Below are positions 1-9,958 of a stretch of DNA of 64,000 nt, one piece after another. Where the stretch lies: positions 1 to 64,000 of the forward strand of contig NZ_SOFH01000012.1 of NCBI RefSeq assembly GCF_004402495.1, given 5' to 3'. The notes beneath the pieces are model-generated. The model worked only from the letters and a program-made list of their open reading frames with translations, had not been told where the DNA came from and did no database searches. The stretch's first letter is position 1. Each line of letters opens with the position of its first letter. The stretch is from Cryobacterium sp. HLT2-28 (GTDB lineage: Bacteria > Actinomycetota > Actinomycetes > Actinomycetales > Microbacteriaceae). The position numbers were made by a program, and so were the translations under genes.

Positions 1-107
1 TTCAGCTGTGGATAGGCCAACCCTCCAAGGTCGGTAACCCACGTATATCTGAACGGAGGCCCCAGCCTCAAGAGCCGGACACCCTCATATCGTCTAGCGG
101 ATTCGGC

Positions 108-152
108 GGCGGGCCAGGCGGGCCAGGCGGGCCGGGCGGCCCGGGCGGGCCG
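108..152. repeat. Five-copy 9-bp G+C tandem repeat
   Basis: Five consecutive 9-bp units of the form GGCGGGCC followed by A or G; the fourth unit is GGCGGCCCG. It contains only G and C apart from two A positions and lies about 75 bp before the first gene. The reverse strand would read as Gly-Pro-Pro repeats, which I take as a composition artefact. The rest of 1-227 shows no gene. Confidence 0.8.
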
Positions 153-227
153 GTCGCCCGTGCCTGGGCAAGCATCCGGGAACCGGTCCGTTCCCGGCGC
201 CGGTTATCCCGTATCGTAGAGAAGGAT

Positions 228-404
228 ATGGACAACTTCTGGGTTAGCGCATTCTGGTCGCTCGTGCCCACCGTGCTGGTCGGGCTGATCTTCTGGCTGG
301 TGATGCGGTCCATCCTCCGGGCCGACCGCACCGAGCGGAAGGTCTACGCCCGCATCGAGGCGGAAGAACGCGCCAAACTCGGGCTCGACAAGCCGGTCAC
401 CTGA
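228..404 (+). CDS. Small single-span membrane protein
   Basis: A 58-residue protein beginning MDNFWVSAFW. One hydrophobic segment (about residues 8-30) is followed by a charged tail rich in Arg, Glu and Lys (RADRTERKVY), so it is probably an integral membrane protein with a cytosolic tail. A purine-rich GAGAAGG lies just upstream of the ATG. The stop is 6 bp before the cardiolipin synthase start, so the two are probably co-transcribed. I know no function for it; the pairing suggests a role at the membrane linked to phospholipid synthesis, which is inference. Confidence 0.75.
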   Translation: MDNFWVSAFWSLVPTVLVGLIFWLVMRSILRADRTERKVYARIEAEERAKLGLDKPVT

Positions 405-410
405 CCCGGC

Positions 411-1874
411 ATGTTCGGCATCGACATCTCGACCTTCATCCTGGTGGTCGCCCTCGCCGTTGACTTCACCATCCGCGTGGTCGCCGTCATCGTCGTGCCG
501 CGCAACCGCCGACCCACCTCCGGCATGGCCTGGCTGCTGACCATCTTCTTCATCCCCTACCTCGGCGCCCTGCTCTTCCTGATGATCGGCTACCGCACCC
601 TGCCGAAGAAACGGCTGGAGAAGCAGGAGGAGATCAACCAGTTCATCCTCGATAGCACCGAGGGGATGGAACAGGTGCGCCGGGACCACGTCTGGCCGCC
701 GTGGTTGGATTCCGTCGTCGAACTCAACCGCAACCTCGGGTCGATGCCGCTGGTCGGCGGCAACCAGGCCCGGCTGCTCGGCGACTACGAGGGCACCCTC
801 GCCGAGATGGTCGCCGACATCGACAAGGCCCGCAAGTATGTGCACGTCGAGTTCTACATCCTCTCCCTCGACAAGACCACGGCCTCGTTCTTCGACGCCC
901 TGGAGAACGCCGTCAAACGCGGAGTGACCGTGCGGGTGCTGATGGACCACATCCAGTCGATGCGCAAGCCCGGCTACCGCAAGACCCTGCGCCGGCTCAC
1001 GGCGTCCGGCGTGAAGTGGGAGCTGCTGCTGCCGCTCCAGCCGCTCAAGGGCAAGTGGCAGCGCCCCGACCTGCGCAACCACCGCAAGCTCGTCATCGTC
1101 GACGGCGAGGTCGGCTACATGGGCTCGCAGAACATCATCGACCGCAGCTACAACATGCCTGGCAACATCCGTCGCGGACTCAAATGGAAAGACCTGATGA
1201 CCCGGCTCGAGGGGCCGATCGTGTCCGGGCTCAACGCGATCTTCATCACCGACTGGTACGGCGAGACCGACGACCTGCTCACCCGTGACATCGAACCGGC
1301 GGATGCCGAGGTCGTGCCGCACTCGCTGGACTGCCAGGTCGTGCCCAGCGGTCCCGGGTTCGAAGGCGAGAACAACCTGCGCCTGTTCCTCGCGCTGCTC
1401 TACTACGCCCAGGAACGCATCATCATCACCAGCCCGTACTTCGTGCCGGACGAGTCGATCATGTACGCGATCACCACGGCCACCCAGCGCGGGCTGCACG
1501 TGGAACTGTTCGTCTCCGAGGTCGGCGACCAGGCGCTGGTCTACCACGCGCAGCGCTCCTACTACGAGGAGTTGTTGCGGGCCGGCGTGATCATCTACCT
1601 GTACAAGGCGCCGTACGTGCTGCACGCCAAGCACTTCACCATCGACGACGAGGTCGCCGTGATCGGGTCGAGCAACATGGATATGCGCTCGTTCAGCCTC
1701 AACTTCGAGGTGTCGCTGATGGTGCGCGGCCGCTCCTTCGTGCGCGAGCTCCGGGCGGTCGAGGACGGCTACCGGGCCGACAGCCGCCGGCTCACGCTCG
1801 ACGAGTGGATGCAGCAGCCGCTGCGCTCCACCGTGCTCGACAACCTCGCCCGGCTCACCAGCGCCGTGCAGTAG
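411..1874 (+). CDS. cls: Cardiolipin synthase (phospholipase D family)
   Basis: A 487-residue membrane enzyme expected to make cardiolipin by phosphatidyl transfer. Two N-terminal transmembrane segments (about residues 4-25 and 38-60) are followed by two phospholipase D domains, each with an HKD-type motif: HRKLVIVDGEVGYMGSQN from residue 224 and HAKHFTIDDEVAVIGSSN from residue 405. Order, length and both catalytic motifs match bacterial Cls proteins. The ATG follows the stop of the small membrane gene by 6 bp. It converges on the oxidoreductase gene downstream with 59 bp between them. Confidence 0.95.
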   Translation: MFGIDISTFILVVALAVDFTIRVVAVIVVPRNRRPTSGMAWLLTIFFIPYLGALLFLMIGYRTLPKKRLEKQEEINQFILDSTEGMEQVRRDHVWPPWLDSVVELNRNLGSMPLVGGNQARLLGDYEGTLAEMVADIDKARKYVHVEFYILSLDKTTASFFDALENAVKRGVTVRVLMDHIQSMRKPGYRKTLRRLTASGVKWELLLPLQPLKGKWQRPDLRNHRKLVIVDGEVGYMGSQNIIDRSYNMPGNIRRGLKWKDLMTRLEGPIVSGLNAIFITDWYGETDDLLTRDIEPADAEVVPHSLDCQVVPSGPGFEGENNLRLFLALLYYAQERIIITSPYFVPDESIMYAITTATQRGLHVELFVSEVGDQALVYHAQRSYYEELLRAGVIIYLYKAPYVLHAKHFTIDDEVAVIGSSNMDMRSFSLNFEVSLMVRGRSFVRELRAVEDGYRADSRRLTLDEWMQQPLRSTVLDNLARLTSAVQ

Positions 1875-1933
1875 CGGCGAGGGGCGCCGAGTCCGCACGA
1901 TCGTCGCCCTGCACTGGGGCGCCGCCGACCTGG

Positions 1934-3040
1934 TCAGCAGGTCCGGGAGGCGGGATTCCAGGTGGCATCCAGCGGTGTGGGCTGGGCGACGCGCGACGTC
2001 ACGTCGACCGGCAGGCCGGACTCCGCCGCGACCGAGATTGCGAGCAACACGTCGAGCACATGGGCCGCGACGGCACCGCTCGCGCGCTCGCGCTCGCCGC
2101 CGCGAATCGCTCGGGCGAGGTCGAGCACGCCCGAACCGCGTCCGTAGGTGGAACCTGTCGCGGTGAGGGTCATCGGCTCCGTGTGGCCGAAACGCCACAG
2201 TGTGGAGTCGCCCTCGAACGTGTTCGGATCAGGCAGGACGATCGTGCCGGCCGTGCCGCTGATCTCCATGAAACCCATCCGCGGCAGGGCGTTCTGAAAG
2301 CTGAACGTCGACTGTGCCGACTGCCCGCCGGCGAACTCGACGAGAGCGGCGTAGTGCGTGGGCACCTCGACGGGGAACTCGAGACCGGCACGCGGGCCGC
2401 TGCCGATGGTGCGCACGGGGAACGACTTCGAGGAGACGGCGCTCACCCGGCTGGCGGCACCGAATGCGTGTATCAGCGTCGCGACGTAGTACGGACCCAT
2501 ATCGAACAGCGGGCCGGCGCCGTGGGCGAAGAGAAACTCCGGATTCGGGTGCCAGGCCTCCGGGCCGGGGACATGGAACATCGTCGTCGCCGTCAGCGGG
2601 TCGCCGATGTCACCGCGAGCGATTGCCCGCATGGCTGTCTGGATGCCCGCCCCGAGCACAGTGTCCGGCGCGCAGGCGACTCGCAGGCCCGCCGCGTCGG
2701 CTGCGGCGAGCAGGGCCGCCCCCGCCTGCTGGTCGAGGGCGAGCGGCTTCTCACTCCAGACGTGCTTGCCGGCCGCGATGATGAGCTCGCCGACCTCCGT
2801 GTGGACGGCCGGGATGGTGAGGTTCACGACGATCTCGATATCGTCGATCGCAAGGAGCTCGTCGACGGAGCCGTGCCCGGGTATCCCGAAGGCCTCGGCC
2901 TGCGCACGAGCACGGCTTAGGTCGATGTCGGCGACGAACAGGACCGACAGGTCCGGGAACGCCGTCATGTTCTCCAAGTAGGTACCACTGATCACCCCGG
3001 CACCGATGACGCCGACGCCGACCGGACCGGTGCCGCTCAC
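1934..3040 (-). CDS. Gfo/Idh/MocA family oxidoreductase
   Basis: A 368-residue NAD(P)-dependent sugar or inositol-type dehydrogenase. The N-terminal Rossmann motif is GVIGAGVISGTYLENM, and the family EKPLA motif (SEKPLALDQQAG) follows near residue 95. The C-terminal half is the usual alpha/beta domain. It is the last gene of the minus-strand glycoside operon, and its start overlaps the isomerase stop by 4 bp. Such oxidoreductases paired with TIM-barrel isomerases usually process the sugar released by the operon's hydrolase. The exact substrate cannot be read from sequence. Confidence 0.9.
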   Translation of the reverse strand: MSGTGPVGVGVIGAGVISGTYLENMTAFPDLSVLFVADIDLSRARAQAEAFGIPGHGSVDELLAIDDIEIVVNLTIPAVHTEVGELIIAAGKHVWSEKPLALDQQAGAALLAAADAAGLRVACAPDTVLGAGIQTAMRAIARGDIGDPLTATTMFHVPGPEAWHPNPEFLFAHGAGPLFDMGPYYVATLIHAFGAASRVSAVSSKSFPVRTIGSGPRAGLEFPVEVPTHYAALVEFAGGQSAQSTFSFQNALPRMGFMEISGTAGTIVLPDPNTFEGDSTLWRFGHTEPMTLTATGSTYGRGSGVLDLARAIRGGERERASGAVAAHVLDVLLAISVAAESGLPVDVTSRVAQPTPLDATWNPASRTC

Positions 3041-3864
3041 TGGGCAACCGCCGCGTCGCCGGCGGTGTCGTTCCGGGCGAGCCAGGCGAAGGACGCCGCG
3101 ACGCCCTCGAAGATGTCACCGCTGTATCCATCGAACTCCACCACCCGTAGCGCGTGCGGCGCCGCCGCGAGGATAGCGGGGATGTCGACGTCCCCGCTGC
3201 CCGCGGGAACCTGGTCCCTGAAGGCCTTCGCGAGGGCGTCGGGCACCTCCAGGGCGCTTTCGCTGCTCGGCAACGAGGTGGCGATGTCTCCGGCGACGCG
3301 GCCGTCCTTGATGTGCAGGAACTGCACGCGCTCACCGAGCGACCGAAGCAGCGCTGGGGTGTCCGCGCCGCCGACCGTCGACCAGAATGTGTCGATCTCC
3401 AGGGTGACGTCGGGGGCGAGGCGCTCGAGGAACAACTCGAAGATCGACCGGCCGGTGACCCGGTTCGAGAACTCCCAGTTGTGGTTGTGGTAGCCGAACC
3501 GCAGGCCGGCAGCAGCCGCCTGGACCTGCAGTTCGTTCACCCGGCCGGCAAGGCGGGAGGCGTCGTCGGCCGTCTGCCAGCGGGCGCTCGGAATGAACGG
3601 GTCGATCACGGTGCCGATGCCGAGCTGGGCAGCCGCGTCGAAGGTCCGTGCCGGGTCGTCCGAGTCGATGACGGAGGCGTGACCGGACGGAGCGGAGACG
3701 CCCGCAGCGGCGAAGGCCCGCTCGTACTCGTCCGCTCGCTCAACGAAGGCGTACGGTTCGACCTTCGTGAAGCCGATCTCGGCGAGTCGCGCGACGGCGC
3801 CGTCGAGATCGGCGGAAATCGCATCCCGCACCGTGTAGAGCTGGATGGAGGGTGAGGTCGTCAT
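3037..3864 (-). CDS. Sugar phosphate isomerase/epimerase (xylose isomerase-like TIM barrel)
   Basis: A 275-residue member of the AP endonuclease 2 / xylose isomerase-like TIM-barrel superfamily. Probable metal ligands are visible in order: HNHNWEF in mid-protein, LEIDTFW, FLHIKDG and VEFDGYSGD near the C-terminus. The start is supported by AGGAGTAGCAA directly upstream. It follows the beta-glucosidase after a 73-bp gap that contains GGTGTT-type repeats, and it overlaps the oxidoreductase by 4 bp. It probably isomerises or epimerises a keto-sugar or inositol intermediate together with that oxidoreductase. Confidence 0.88.
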   Translation of the reverse strand: MTTSPSIQLYTVRDAISADLDGAVARLAEIGFTKVEPYAFVERADEYERAFAAAGVSAPSGHASVIDSDDPARTFDAAAQLGIGTVIDPFIPSARWQTADDASRLAGRVNELQVQAAAAGLRFGYHNHNWEFSNRVTGRSIFELFLERLAPDVTLEIDTFWSTVGGADTPALLRSLGERVQFLHIKDGRVAGDIATSLPSSESALEVPDALAKAFRDQVPAGSGDVDIPAILAAAPHALRVVEFDGYSGDIFEGVAASFAWLARNDTAGDAAVAQ

Positions 3865-3937
3865 TTGCTACTCCTGGTGATGGTGTTGGTGTTGGTGTTG
3901 CGGCGGATTCGCACATCCGTTGACGAGGTCTCACGCC

Positions 3938-6205
3938 CTACGGGCGCGGGGTCGTTACGGTGAACGCCGCCCCGAGCAGCGTGGAATCCCGTGACGACGG
4001 ACCGACCAGGAGCTCGAACTGCCCCGGTTCCACGACTCGTCGACCTGCGGCATCCACGATGCTGCACTCGGCGACGGGAAGTTCCAGCCGCACGCGCGCG
4101 GACTCACCGGGTGCCAGCCCGACCTGACGGTAGGTCTTGAGCTCCTTGTCGGTCCAGCTCACCGAGGTGACCGCATCCCGAACGTATGCCTGCACCGTTT
4201 CCAGCGCCGGCCGCGCACCGGTGTTTCGCACCGTTATCTGCGCGACGATCGTGTCCGATGCCGTGAGCGCCGTCTCCTCCAGCACGAGATCCTCGTACTG
4301 GACGGTGGTGTAACTGCGCCCCTCACCGAAGGCCCAGGCAGGCGACTGGGTGAGGTCCGCGTAGCGGTCGCCGTGCTGGCCGCGGATCTGGTTGTAGTAC
4401 GTCGGCTGCTGCCCGGCGTGCCGCGCGAACGAGATCGGCAGGCGCCCGGACGGCTCCACCTCGCCGACGAGGATCTCGGCGAGAGCACGCCCACCCTGCA
4501 TTCCCGGACTCGCCGTCCAGACCACGGCTGCGGCTCGCTGGACGGATGCCGGCAGCACGAGCGGTTTTGACGCGAGCAGCACGACGACCACCGGCTTCCC
4601 GGTCGAGATCAGCGCGTCCAGAAGGGCGTTCTGCCCGCCGATGAGCTCGAGCGTCGCCGTGGACCGACCCTCGCCGACGAGTTCGATCCTGTCGCCGACG
4701 ACGGCGATCACGACATCCGCCTGGTCCGCCGCGGCGACGGCCTCGATGATGAGCGTCTGATCGGGCTCGCACGGCACGACGTGCGACGGGCGGGGCTGAC
4801 CATCCGGGAAGGTCGGGCCGGCGGGATCCGGCTCCAGGGTGAGGATGTCGGCGCCGCGCGCATGGGTCACGACCCAGTCAGCCGGCGCGATCCGCCGGAT
4901 GCCGTCGAGCACGGTCGTGATCATCTCCCGCGGCTGCCCGGCGAGCCAGCCGACCTGGCCCGATCCACCGGCCCAGTCGCCCAGTTGCGTCTGAGCGTCG
5001 TCAGCCAGTGGTCCCACCACGGCGACCCGCGTCGAGCGCGCAGCGGACAGCGGCAACACTCCGTCGTTCTCGAGCAGCACGATCGATCGGCGGGCCACCT
5101 CCAGGTTCAGCTCCGCGTGCGCAGCATTGCCCACGATTCCGGCCAGGTCCGCACGGGGAAGCCGCGGGTTCTCGAAGAGCCCGAGCTCGAACTTCAGCGT
5201 GAGGATGCGGGCCACAGCCGGGTCGAACGCGCTCGCGTCGAGAAGTCCCTGGTCGACGGCGGCCAGCGCACCCTCGAAGAACCCCGGGGTCGTCATGATC
5301 ATGTCGTTGCCGGCCTGCACGGCGGCGGCGGCCGCGTGCGCATAGTCGGGTTGCACCTTCTGCTCCCAGACCATCCGGCCGACGTTGTCCCAGTCGGTGA
5401 CCAGGGTGCCGGTGTACCCCCACTCGCCACGCAAGACGTCGCTGAGCAGCCACTCATTGATCGTGATCGGCACGCCGTCCATGCTCTGGTAGCCGAGCAT
5501 GAAGGAACGGCAGCCCGCGCGGGCCACCCGCTCGAACGGCGGCAAGAACCAGGAGCGGAGCTTGCGACGGGAGAGGTCCGACTCGCTCGAGTCACGCCCG
5601 CCCTGCGTCTCCGAGTAGCCGGCGAAGTGCTTGGCGGTCGCGAGGATCGCCGTCGGATCGGCCAGGCCGTTTCCCTGATAGCCCCGCACCATCGCCGCCG
5701 CGAGCTCGCCGATGAGGAAGGGATCCTCGCCGAACGTTTCGCCCACCCGCCCCCAGCGCAGGTCGCGAGCGATGCACAGCACGGGGGAGAAGGTCCAGTG
5801 CACACCCGTGGCCGCCACCTCGACCGCCGTCGCCCGGGCGACCCGCTCGAGCAGGTCTGCGTCCCAGGATGCCGCCATCGCCAGCTGCGTCGGGTAGATC
5901 GTCGCGCCCTCCCAGAACGAGTGGCCGTGGATGCAATCCTCAGCGACAATCAGCGGAATGCGCAGCCGGGTGTGGGCGGAGAGTTCATTGGCACGCAGGA
6001 TCGACTCCGGTGAGGTGTGCAGGATCGATCCGGCATGTTTCCGCAGCACCTGGTCGTCGAGGTCCTCCTGCGCATCGAGTTGGAGCATCTGCCCGACCTT
6101 CTCCTCCACCGACATCCGTGCGAGGAGGTCGGCGACGCGTTCGGGAATGGGGAGCGCGGGGTCCTGGTACGGGAGGGAGTCGGTGGAAGACCTGGAGATC
6201 GTCAT
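3938..6205 (-). CDS. Beta-glucosidase-like glycoside hydrolase family 3
   Basis: A 755-residue GH3 enzyme beginning MTISRSSTDS, with no signal peptide, so it hydrolyses imported glycosides in the cytoplasm. Domains in order are the TIM barrel (RWGRVGETFGEDP, ATAKHFAGYSETQGGRDS), the alpha/beta sandwich and a C-terminal fibronectin III-like domain. The probable nucleophile is Asp271 in LVTDWDN, and Glu512 in LVGEGRS is a candidate acid/base. The start overlaps the upstream permease stop by ATGA. An intracellular hydrolase inside a peptide-type ABC operon indicates that the transporter carries beta-linked oligosaccharides or glycosides; the linkage is unknown. Confidence 0.93.
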   Translation of the reverse strand: MTISRSSTDSLPYQDPALPIPERVADLLARMSVEEKVGQMLQLDAQEDLDDQVLRKHAGSILHTSPESILRANELSAHTRLRIPLIVAEDCIHGHSFWEGATIYPTQLAMAASWDADLLERVARATAVEVAATGVHWTFSPVLCIARDLRWGRVGETFGEDPFLIGELAAAMVRGYQGNGLADPTAILATAKHFAGYSETQGGRDSSESDLSRRKLRSWFLPPFERVARAGCRSFMLGYQSMDGVPITINEWLLSDVLRGEWGYTGTLVTDWDNVGRMVWEQKVQPDYAHAAAAAVQAGNDMIMTTPGFFEGALAAVDQGLLDASAFDPAVARILTLKFELGLFENPRLPRADLAGIVGNAAHAELNLEVARRSIVLLENDGVLPLSAARSTRVAVVGPLADDAQTQLGDWAGGSGQVGWLAGQPREMITTVLDGIRRIAPADWVVTHARGADILTLEPDPAGPTFPDGQPRPSHVVPCEPDQTLIIEAVAAADQADVVIAVVGDRIELVGEGRSTATLELIGGQNALLDALISTGKPVVVVLLASKPLVLPASVQRAAAVVWTASPGMQGGRALAEILVGEVEPSGRLPISFARHAGQQPTYYNQIRGQHGDRYADLTQSPAWAFGEGRSYTTVQYEDLVLEETALTASDTIVAQITVRNTGARPALETVQAYVRDAVTSVSWTDKELKTYRQVGLAPGESARVRLELPVAECSIVDAAGRRVVEPGQFELLVGPSSRDSTLLGAAFTVTTPRP

Positions 6206-7260
6206 TTCGTGTTCCCTGCCTGACGCCGCGCCGGGGTCTCGACGGTGCGGACGACGGTCATCGTGGCGTTGACGTCGAGGCCCTTCTTCTTCATCGCCCT
6301 GGCTCGCTCCCCGGCCGAACGCAGGCGCGGGTTGACGTACTCGTCGATGCCGAAGTTGATCAGCGACAGCGCGACGCCGAGGATGGCGATGCAGAGTCCT
6401 GCCGGGACGTACCACCACCAGAAGTCCGGGAAGGCGCCGTTCTGCTGGGCCCAGAACAGGATCGTGCCCCAGTTCAGGTTGGTGATGGGGATCACGCCGA
6501 TGAAAGCGAGGGTGGTGAGGCCCAGCACCGCTGCGGTGACGGTGCCGACGAAGCTGGAGGCGATGATCGCCATCAGGTTCGGCAGCATCTCCACGAGGAT
6601 GATGCGGTGCAGAGGCTCGCCGTTCGCGCGGGCGGCCTGAATGAAATCGCGGTTTCGCAGCGACATCGTCTGCGCACGGAGCACGCGTGCGCCCCATGCC
6701 CAGCCGGTTGCGGCCAGCACGGCGGCGATGAGGATGAGCGGCGGGTTCTCGAACTGGGACGCGACGATGATGATCAGCGGCAGCCCGGGGATGACGAGGA
6801 ACACATTCGTCACCGCGGAAAGCGACTCGCTCCGCCAGCCTCGGGTGTACCCCGCGACGACACCCATGACCACGGCGATCGCGGTGCCGATGATCCCGGC
6901 CAGGAATCCGACGATGAGCACACCGCGGGTGCCGTAGATGATCTGGCTGAGGATGTCTTCCCCCATGTGCGTCGTGCCGAGCAGGTGGGTCCAGGACGGC
7001 GCCTGACGGAGAGCCGTGAAGTCCTTCTCGAGCGCGCCGTACGGGGCGAGGAAATCGCCGAGCAGAGCGACCGCGACGAAGGCGCCCAGGATGACGAGTC
7101 CGGTCAGTGACTTCGGGTTGCGGAACATCGCGAACGCCGACGCCAGCTGCGACCAGAACGTCTTCTCCCTGGGCGGAGTGGTCGCTGCCGGTGAACGCCC
7201 TGTCTCCGGTTCCGGGCTGCCGACGCTTGCCGGTCCGGCCAGGTTTTCTGCGGTTGTCAT
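6202..7260 (-). CDS. ABC transporter permease (OppC/DppC type)
   Basis: A 352-residue inner-membrane permease starting MTTAENLAGPASV. It has the N-terminal extra helix typical of OppC proteins (FRNPKSLTGLVILGAFVAVA), followed by the binding-protein-dependent transport domain with several transmembrane helices. The EAA loop carries RNRDFIQAARANGEPLHRI. It pairs with the OppB-type permease encoded 1 bp upstream. The start at 7260 lies directly beside the previous gene's stop, which favours it over longer upstream extensions. It forms half of the membrane channel of the importer. Confidence 0.93.
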   Translation of the reverse strand: MTTAENLAGPASVGSPEPETGRSPAATTPPREKTFWSQLASAFAMFRNPKSLTGLVILGAFVAVALLGDFLAPYGALEKDFTALRQAPSWTHLLGTTHMGEDILSQIIYGTRGVLIVGFLAGIIGTAIAVVMGVVAGYTRGWRSESLSAVTNVFLVIPGLPLIIIVASQFENPPLILIAAVLAATGWAWGARVLRAQTMSLRNRDFIQAARANGEPLHRIILVEMLPNLMAIIASSFVGTVTAAVLGLTTLAFIGVIPITNLNWGTILFWAQQNGAFPDFWWWYVPAGLCIAILGVALSLINFGIDEYVNPRLRSAGERARAMKKKGLDVNATMTVVRTVETPARRQAGNTK

Positions 7261-7261
7261 C

Positions 7262-8257
7262 TCAGGCCTCCGTCTGACGTGTGCGGGGATCGAGGATCGC
7301 ATAGGCGACGTCCGCGAGGACGTTCGCGCACAACACCGCCATCGTGATGATGAGGAACACGCCCTGCATGAGCGGGTAGTCCTTCGCATTGGTCGCGTCC
7401 AGCAACAGCTTGCCGATGCCGGGATAGGAGAACACCATCTCCATCACGATCGTGCCGCCGACGATGAATCCGATGGACAGCGCGAAACTGGACAGCTGCG
7501 GCAGCATCGCGTTGCGGGCGGCATAGTGCCAGAGCACGCGACGGTTCGGCAGGCCCTTGGCCTGTGCCACAGTGATGTAGTCCTCGTCGAGCACAGTGAG
7601 CATCATGTTGCGCATGCCGAGGATCCATCCGCCCAGCGACGCGATGACGATCGTGATCGCCGGCAGTGCGCCGTGAGCGATCACCTGCCCGATGAAGTCG
7701 GCCGTGAAAACCGGCGACGACCCCTTGTCGTAGGCGTGCGAGGCGGGGAACCAGCCCAGGGTCGACGAGAAGACCGCGATCGCGATCAGTCCGAGCCAGA
7801 AGTACGGCACCGTGCTGAAGAAGGTCGAGATCGGGACGATCACATCCGCTCTGCTGCCGCGCCGCCAGCCGATGAGGGCGCCGGTTGCGGTGCCGAGAAC
7901 GAACGACACGATCGTGGCGATCCCGACGAGGCCGAGCGTCCACGGCAGAGCCGAGGAGATGATGTCACCGACGGGCGCGAGGCCGTTGGAAAAGGAGCGT
8001 CCGAGGTCGCCGCTGAACAGGAGCTGCCAGTAGCCCGTGTACTGCTCCCAGACGGAGCTGTTCTGGTCGAGGCCGAAGAGGATGCGCAGGGACCGCTCGG
8101 CCTCCGGGCTGATCTGCCCGGCATTGCGCTGCATGTAGGCGGTGACGGGGTCGCCCGCCATCATGCGCGGCAGGAAGAAGTTGATGGTGATCGCCGCCCA
8201 CGCCGTGAACAGGTAGAACGCGGAACGGCTGGCGATGAAGCGGACCGGGATCTTCAC
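7262..8257 (-). CDS. ABC transporter permease (OppB/DppB type)
   Basis: A 331-residue permease with the classic OppB layout. There is an N-terminal helix (FIASRSAFYLFTAWAAITI), a conserved DPVTAYMQRNAG region, then the transport domain with the EAA-like loop DYITVAQAKGLPNRRVLWHYA. It overlaps the upstream ATPase gene by 4 bp and is followed 1 bp later by the OppC-type partner. The two permeases should form the heterodimeric channel. This family carries peptides, nickel or oligosaccharides; the GH3 and isomerase genes point to sugars here. Confidence 0.93.
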   Translation of the reverse strand: MKIPVRFIASRSAFYLFTAWAAITINFFLPRMMAGDPVTAYMQRNAGQISPEAERSLRILFGLDQNSSVWEQYTGYWQLLFSGDLGRSFSNGLAPVGDIISSALPWTLGLVGIATIVSFVLGTATGALIGWRRGSRADVIVPISTFFSTVPYFWLGLIAIAVFSSTLGWFPASHAYDKGSSPVFTADFIGQVIAHGALPAITIVIASLGGWILGMRNMMLTVLDEDYITVAQAKGLPNRRVLWHYAARNAMLPQLSSFALSIGFIVGGTIVMEMVFSYPGIGKLLLDATNAKDYPLMQGVFLIITMAVLCANVLADVAYAILDPRTRQTEA

Positions 8258-9062
8258 GCGACACCGCCCCGGGGGCGAGTCGATGCCCTGGCGAAGTGCT
8301 TCTCCGGGTCGGGCGAAGCCGACCGGAGCTCCCGGGTGTACTCGTGCTGAGGGTTCAGGATGACGTCGTCGGCGGGTCCGTGTTCGACCACGCGGCCCTG
8401 GTGCAGCACCATGATCTGGTCGCTGAAGTGACGCGCTGTGGCGAGGTCGTGGGTGATGTAGAGCACACCCAGCCCCTCCTCCCTCTGCAGATCGGCGAGC
8501 AGGTTCAGCACACCGAGGCGGATCGACACGTCCAGCATCGACACCGGCTCATCGGCGACGAGCAGCGAGGGTCGCGACGCGAGCGCCCGGGCGATCGCGA
8601 CGCGTTGGCGCTGTCCGCCCGAGAGTTCGTGCGGGCGGCGGTCGATGACCGCATCCGCGTCCAGGCGCACCCGTTCCAGGAGGCGCCTGACCACTGTCTC
8701 GGTCTCAGCCTTGGGGACGACGTTGTCCAGCCGCAGCGGACGCTCGATGTGGTATCGGATCGAGTGGTAGGGGTTGAGCGAGGCGAACGGATCCTGAAAG
8801 ATCATCCGCAACGTCTGGCGGTAGCTGCGAAGGCCTCGGCCGTGGCGCGGGATCGGCTTGCCGTCCAGCAGCACCTCCCCACTGGTGGGGGTCTCCAGCT
8901 GGGTGAGGATTTTCGCGATGGTCGACTTGCCGCTGCCGGACTGGCCGACCAGGGCGATGGTCTCCCGATCGTGCAGGGTGAAGCTGACGTCGTCGAGGGC
9001 GAGCATTGTCGATGCCCCGCGCACCCGGTAGCGTTTGGAGACGTTCACAAATTCGAGCGTGG

Positions 9063-9066
<4 letters not shown>
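8254..9066 (-). CDS. ABC transporter ATP-binding protein (OppF/DppF type)
   Basis: A 270-residue nucleotide-binding subunit. It shows Walker A GQSGSGKST, a Q-loop in RMIFQDPFASLNP, signature LSGGQRQRVAIARAL, Walker B LLVADEPVSMLD and the switch His in LYITHDLATARH. The C-terminal tail (DDVILNPQHEYTRELRSA) is typical of the oligopeptide-type ATPases. It overlaps both neighbours by 4 bp. It works with the second ATPase encoded just upstream to power the importer. Confidence 0.93.
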
Positions 9067-9887
<821 letters not shown>

Positions 9888-9958
9888 GGTTCGTCGCTTT
9901 CGTGAAGGTCGGCGATGAAGGGGCGGATGCTGCGGCATCCGCCCCTCCCTGATTCGAG

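Noticed and set aside
68-331. Collagen-like Gly-Pro-Pro peptide on the minus strand
   Set aside because: Produced by the G+C tandem repeat at 108-152; no ribosome binding site or homology pattern.
204-2198. Long open frame on the minus strand antisense to cardiolipin synthase
   Set aside because: Repetitive His/Asp/Gly/Val-rich composition typical of antisense frames in high-G+C DNA; the plus-strand Cls has clear motifs.
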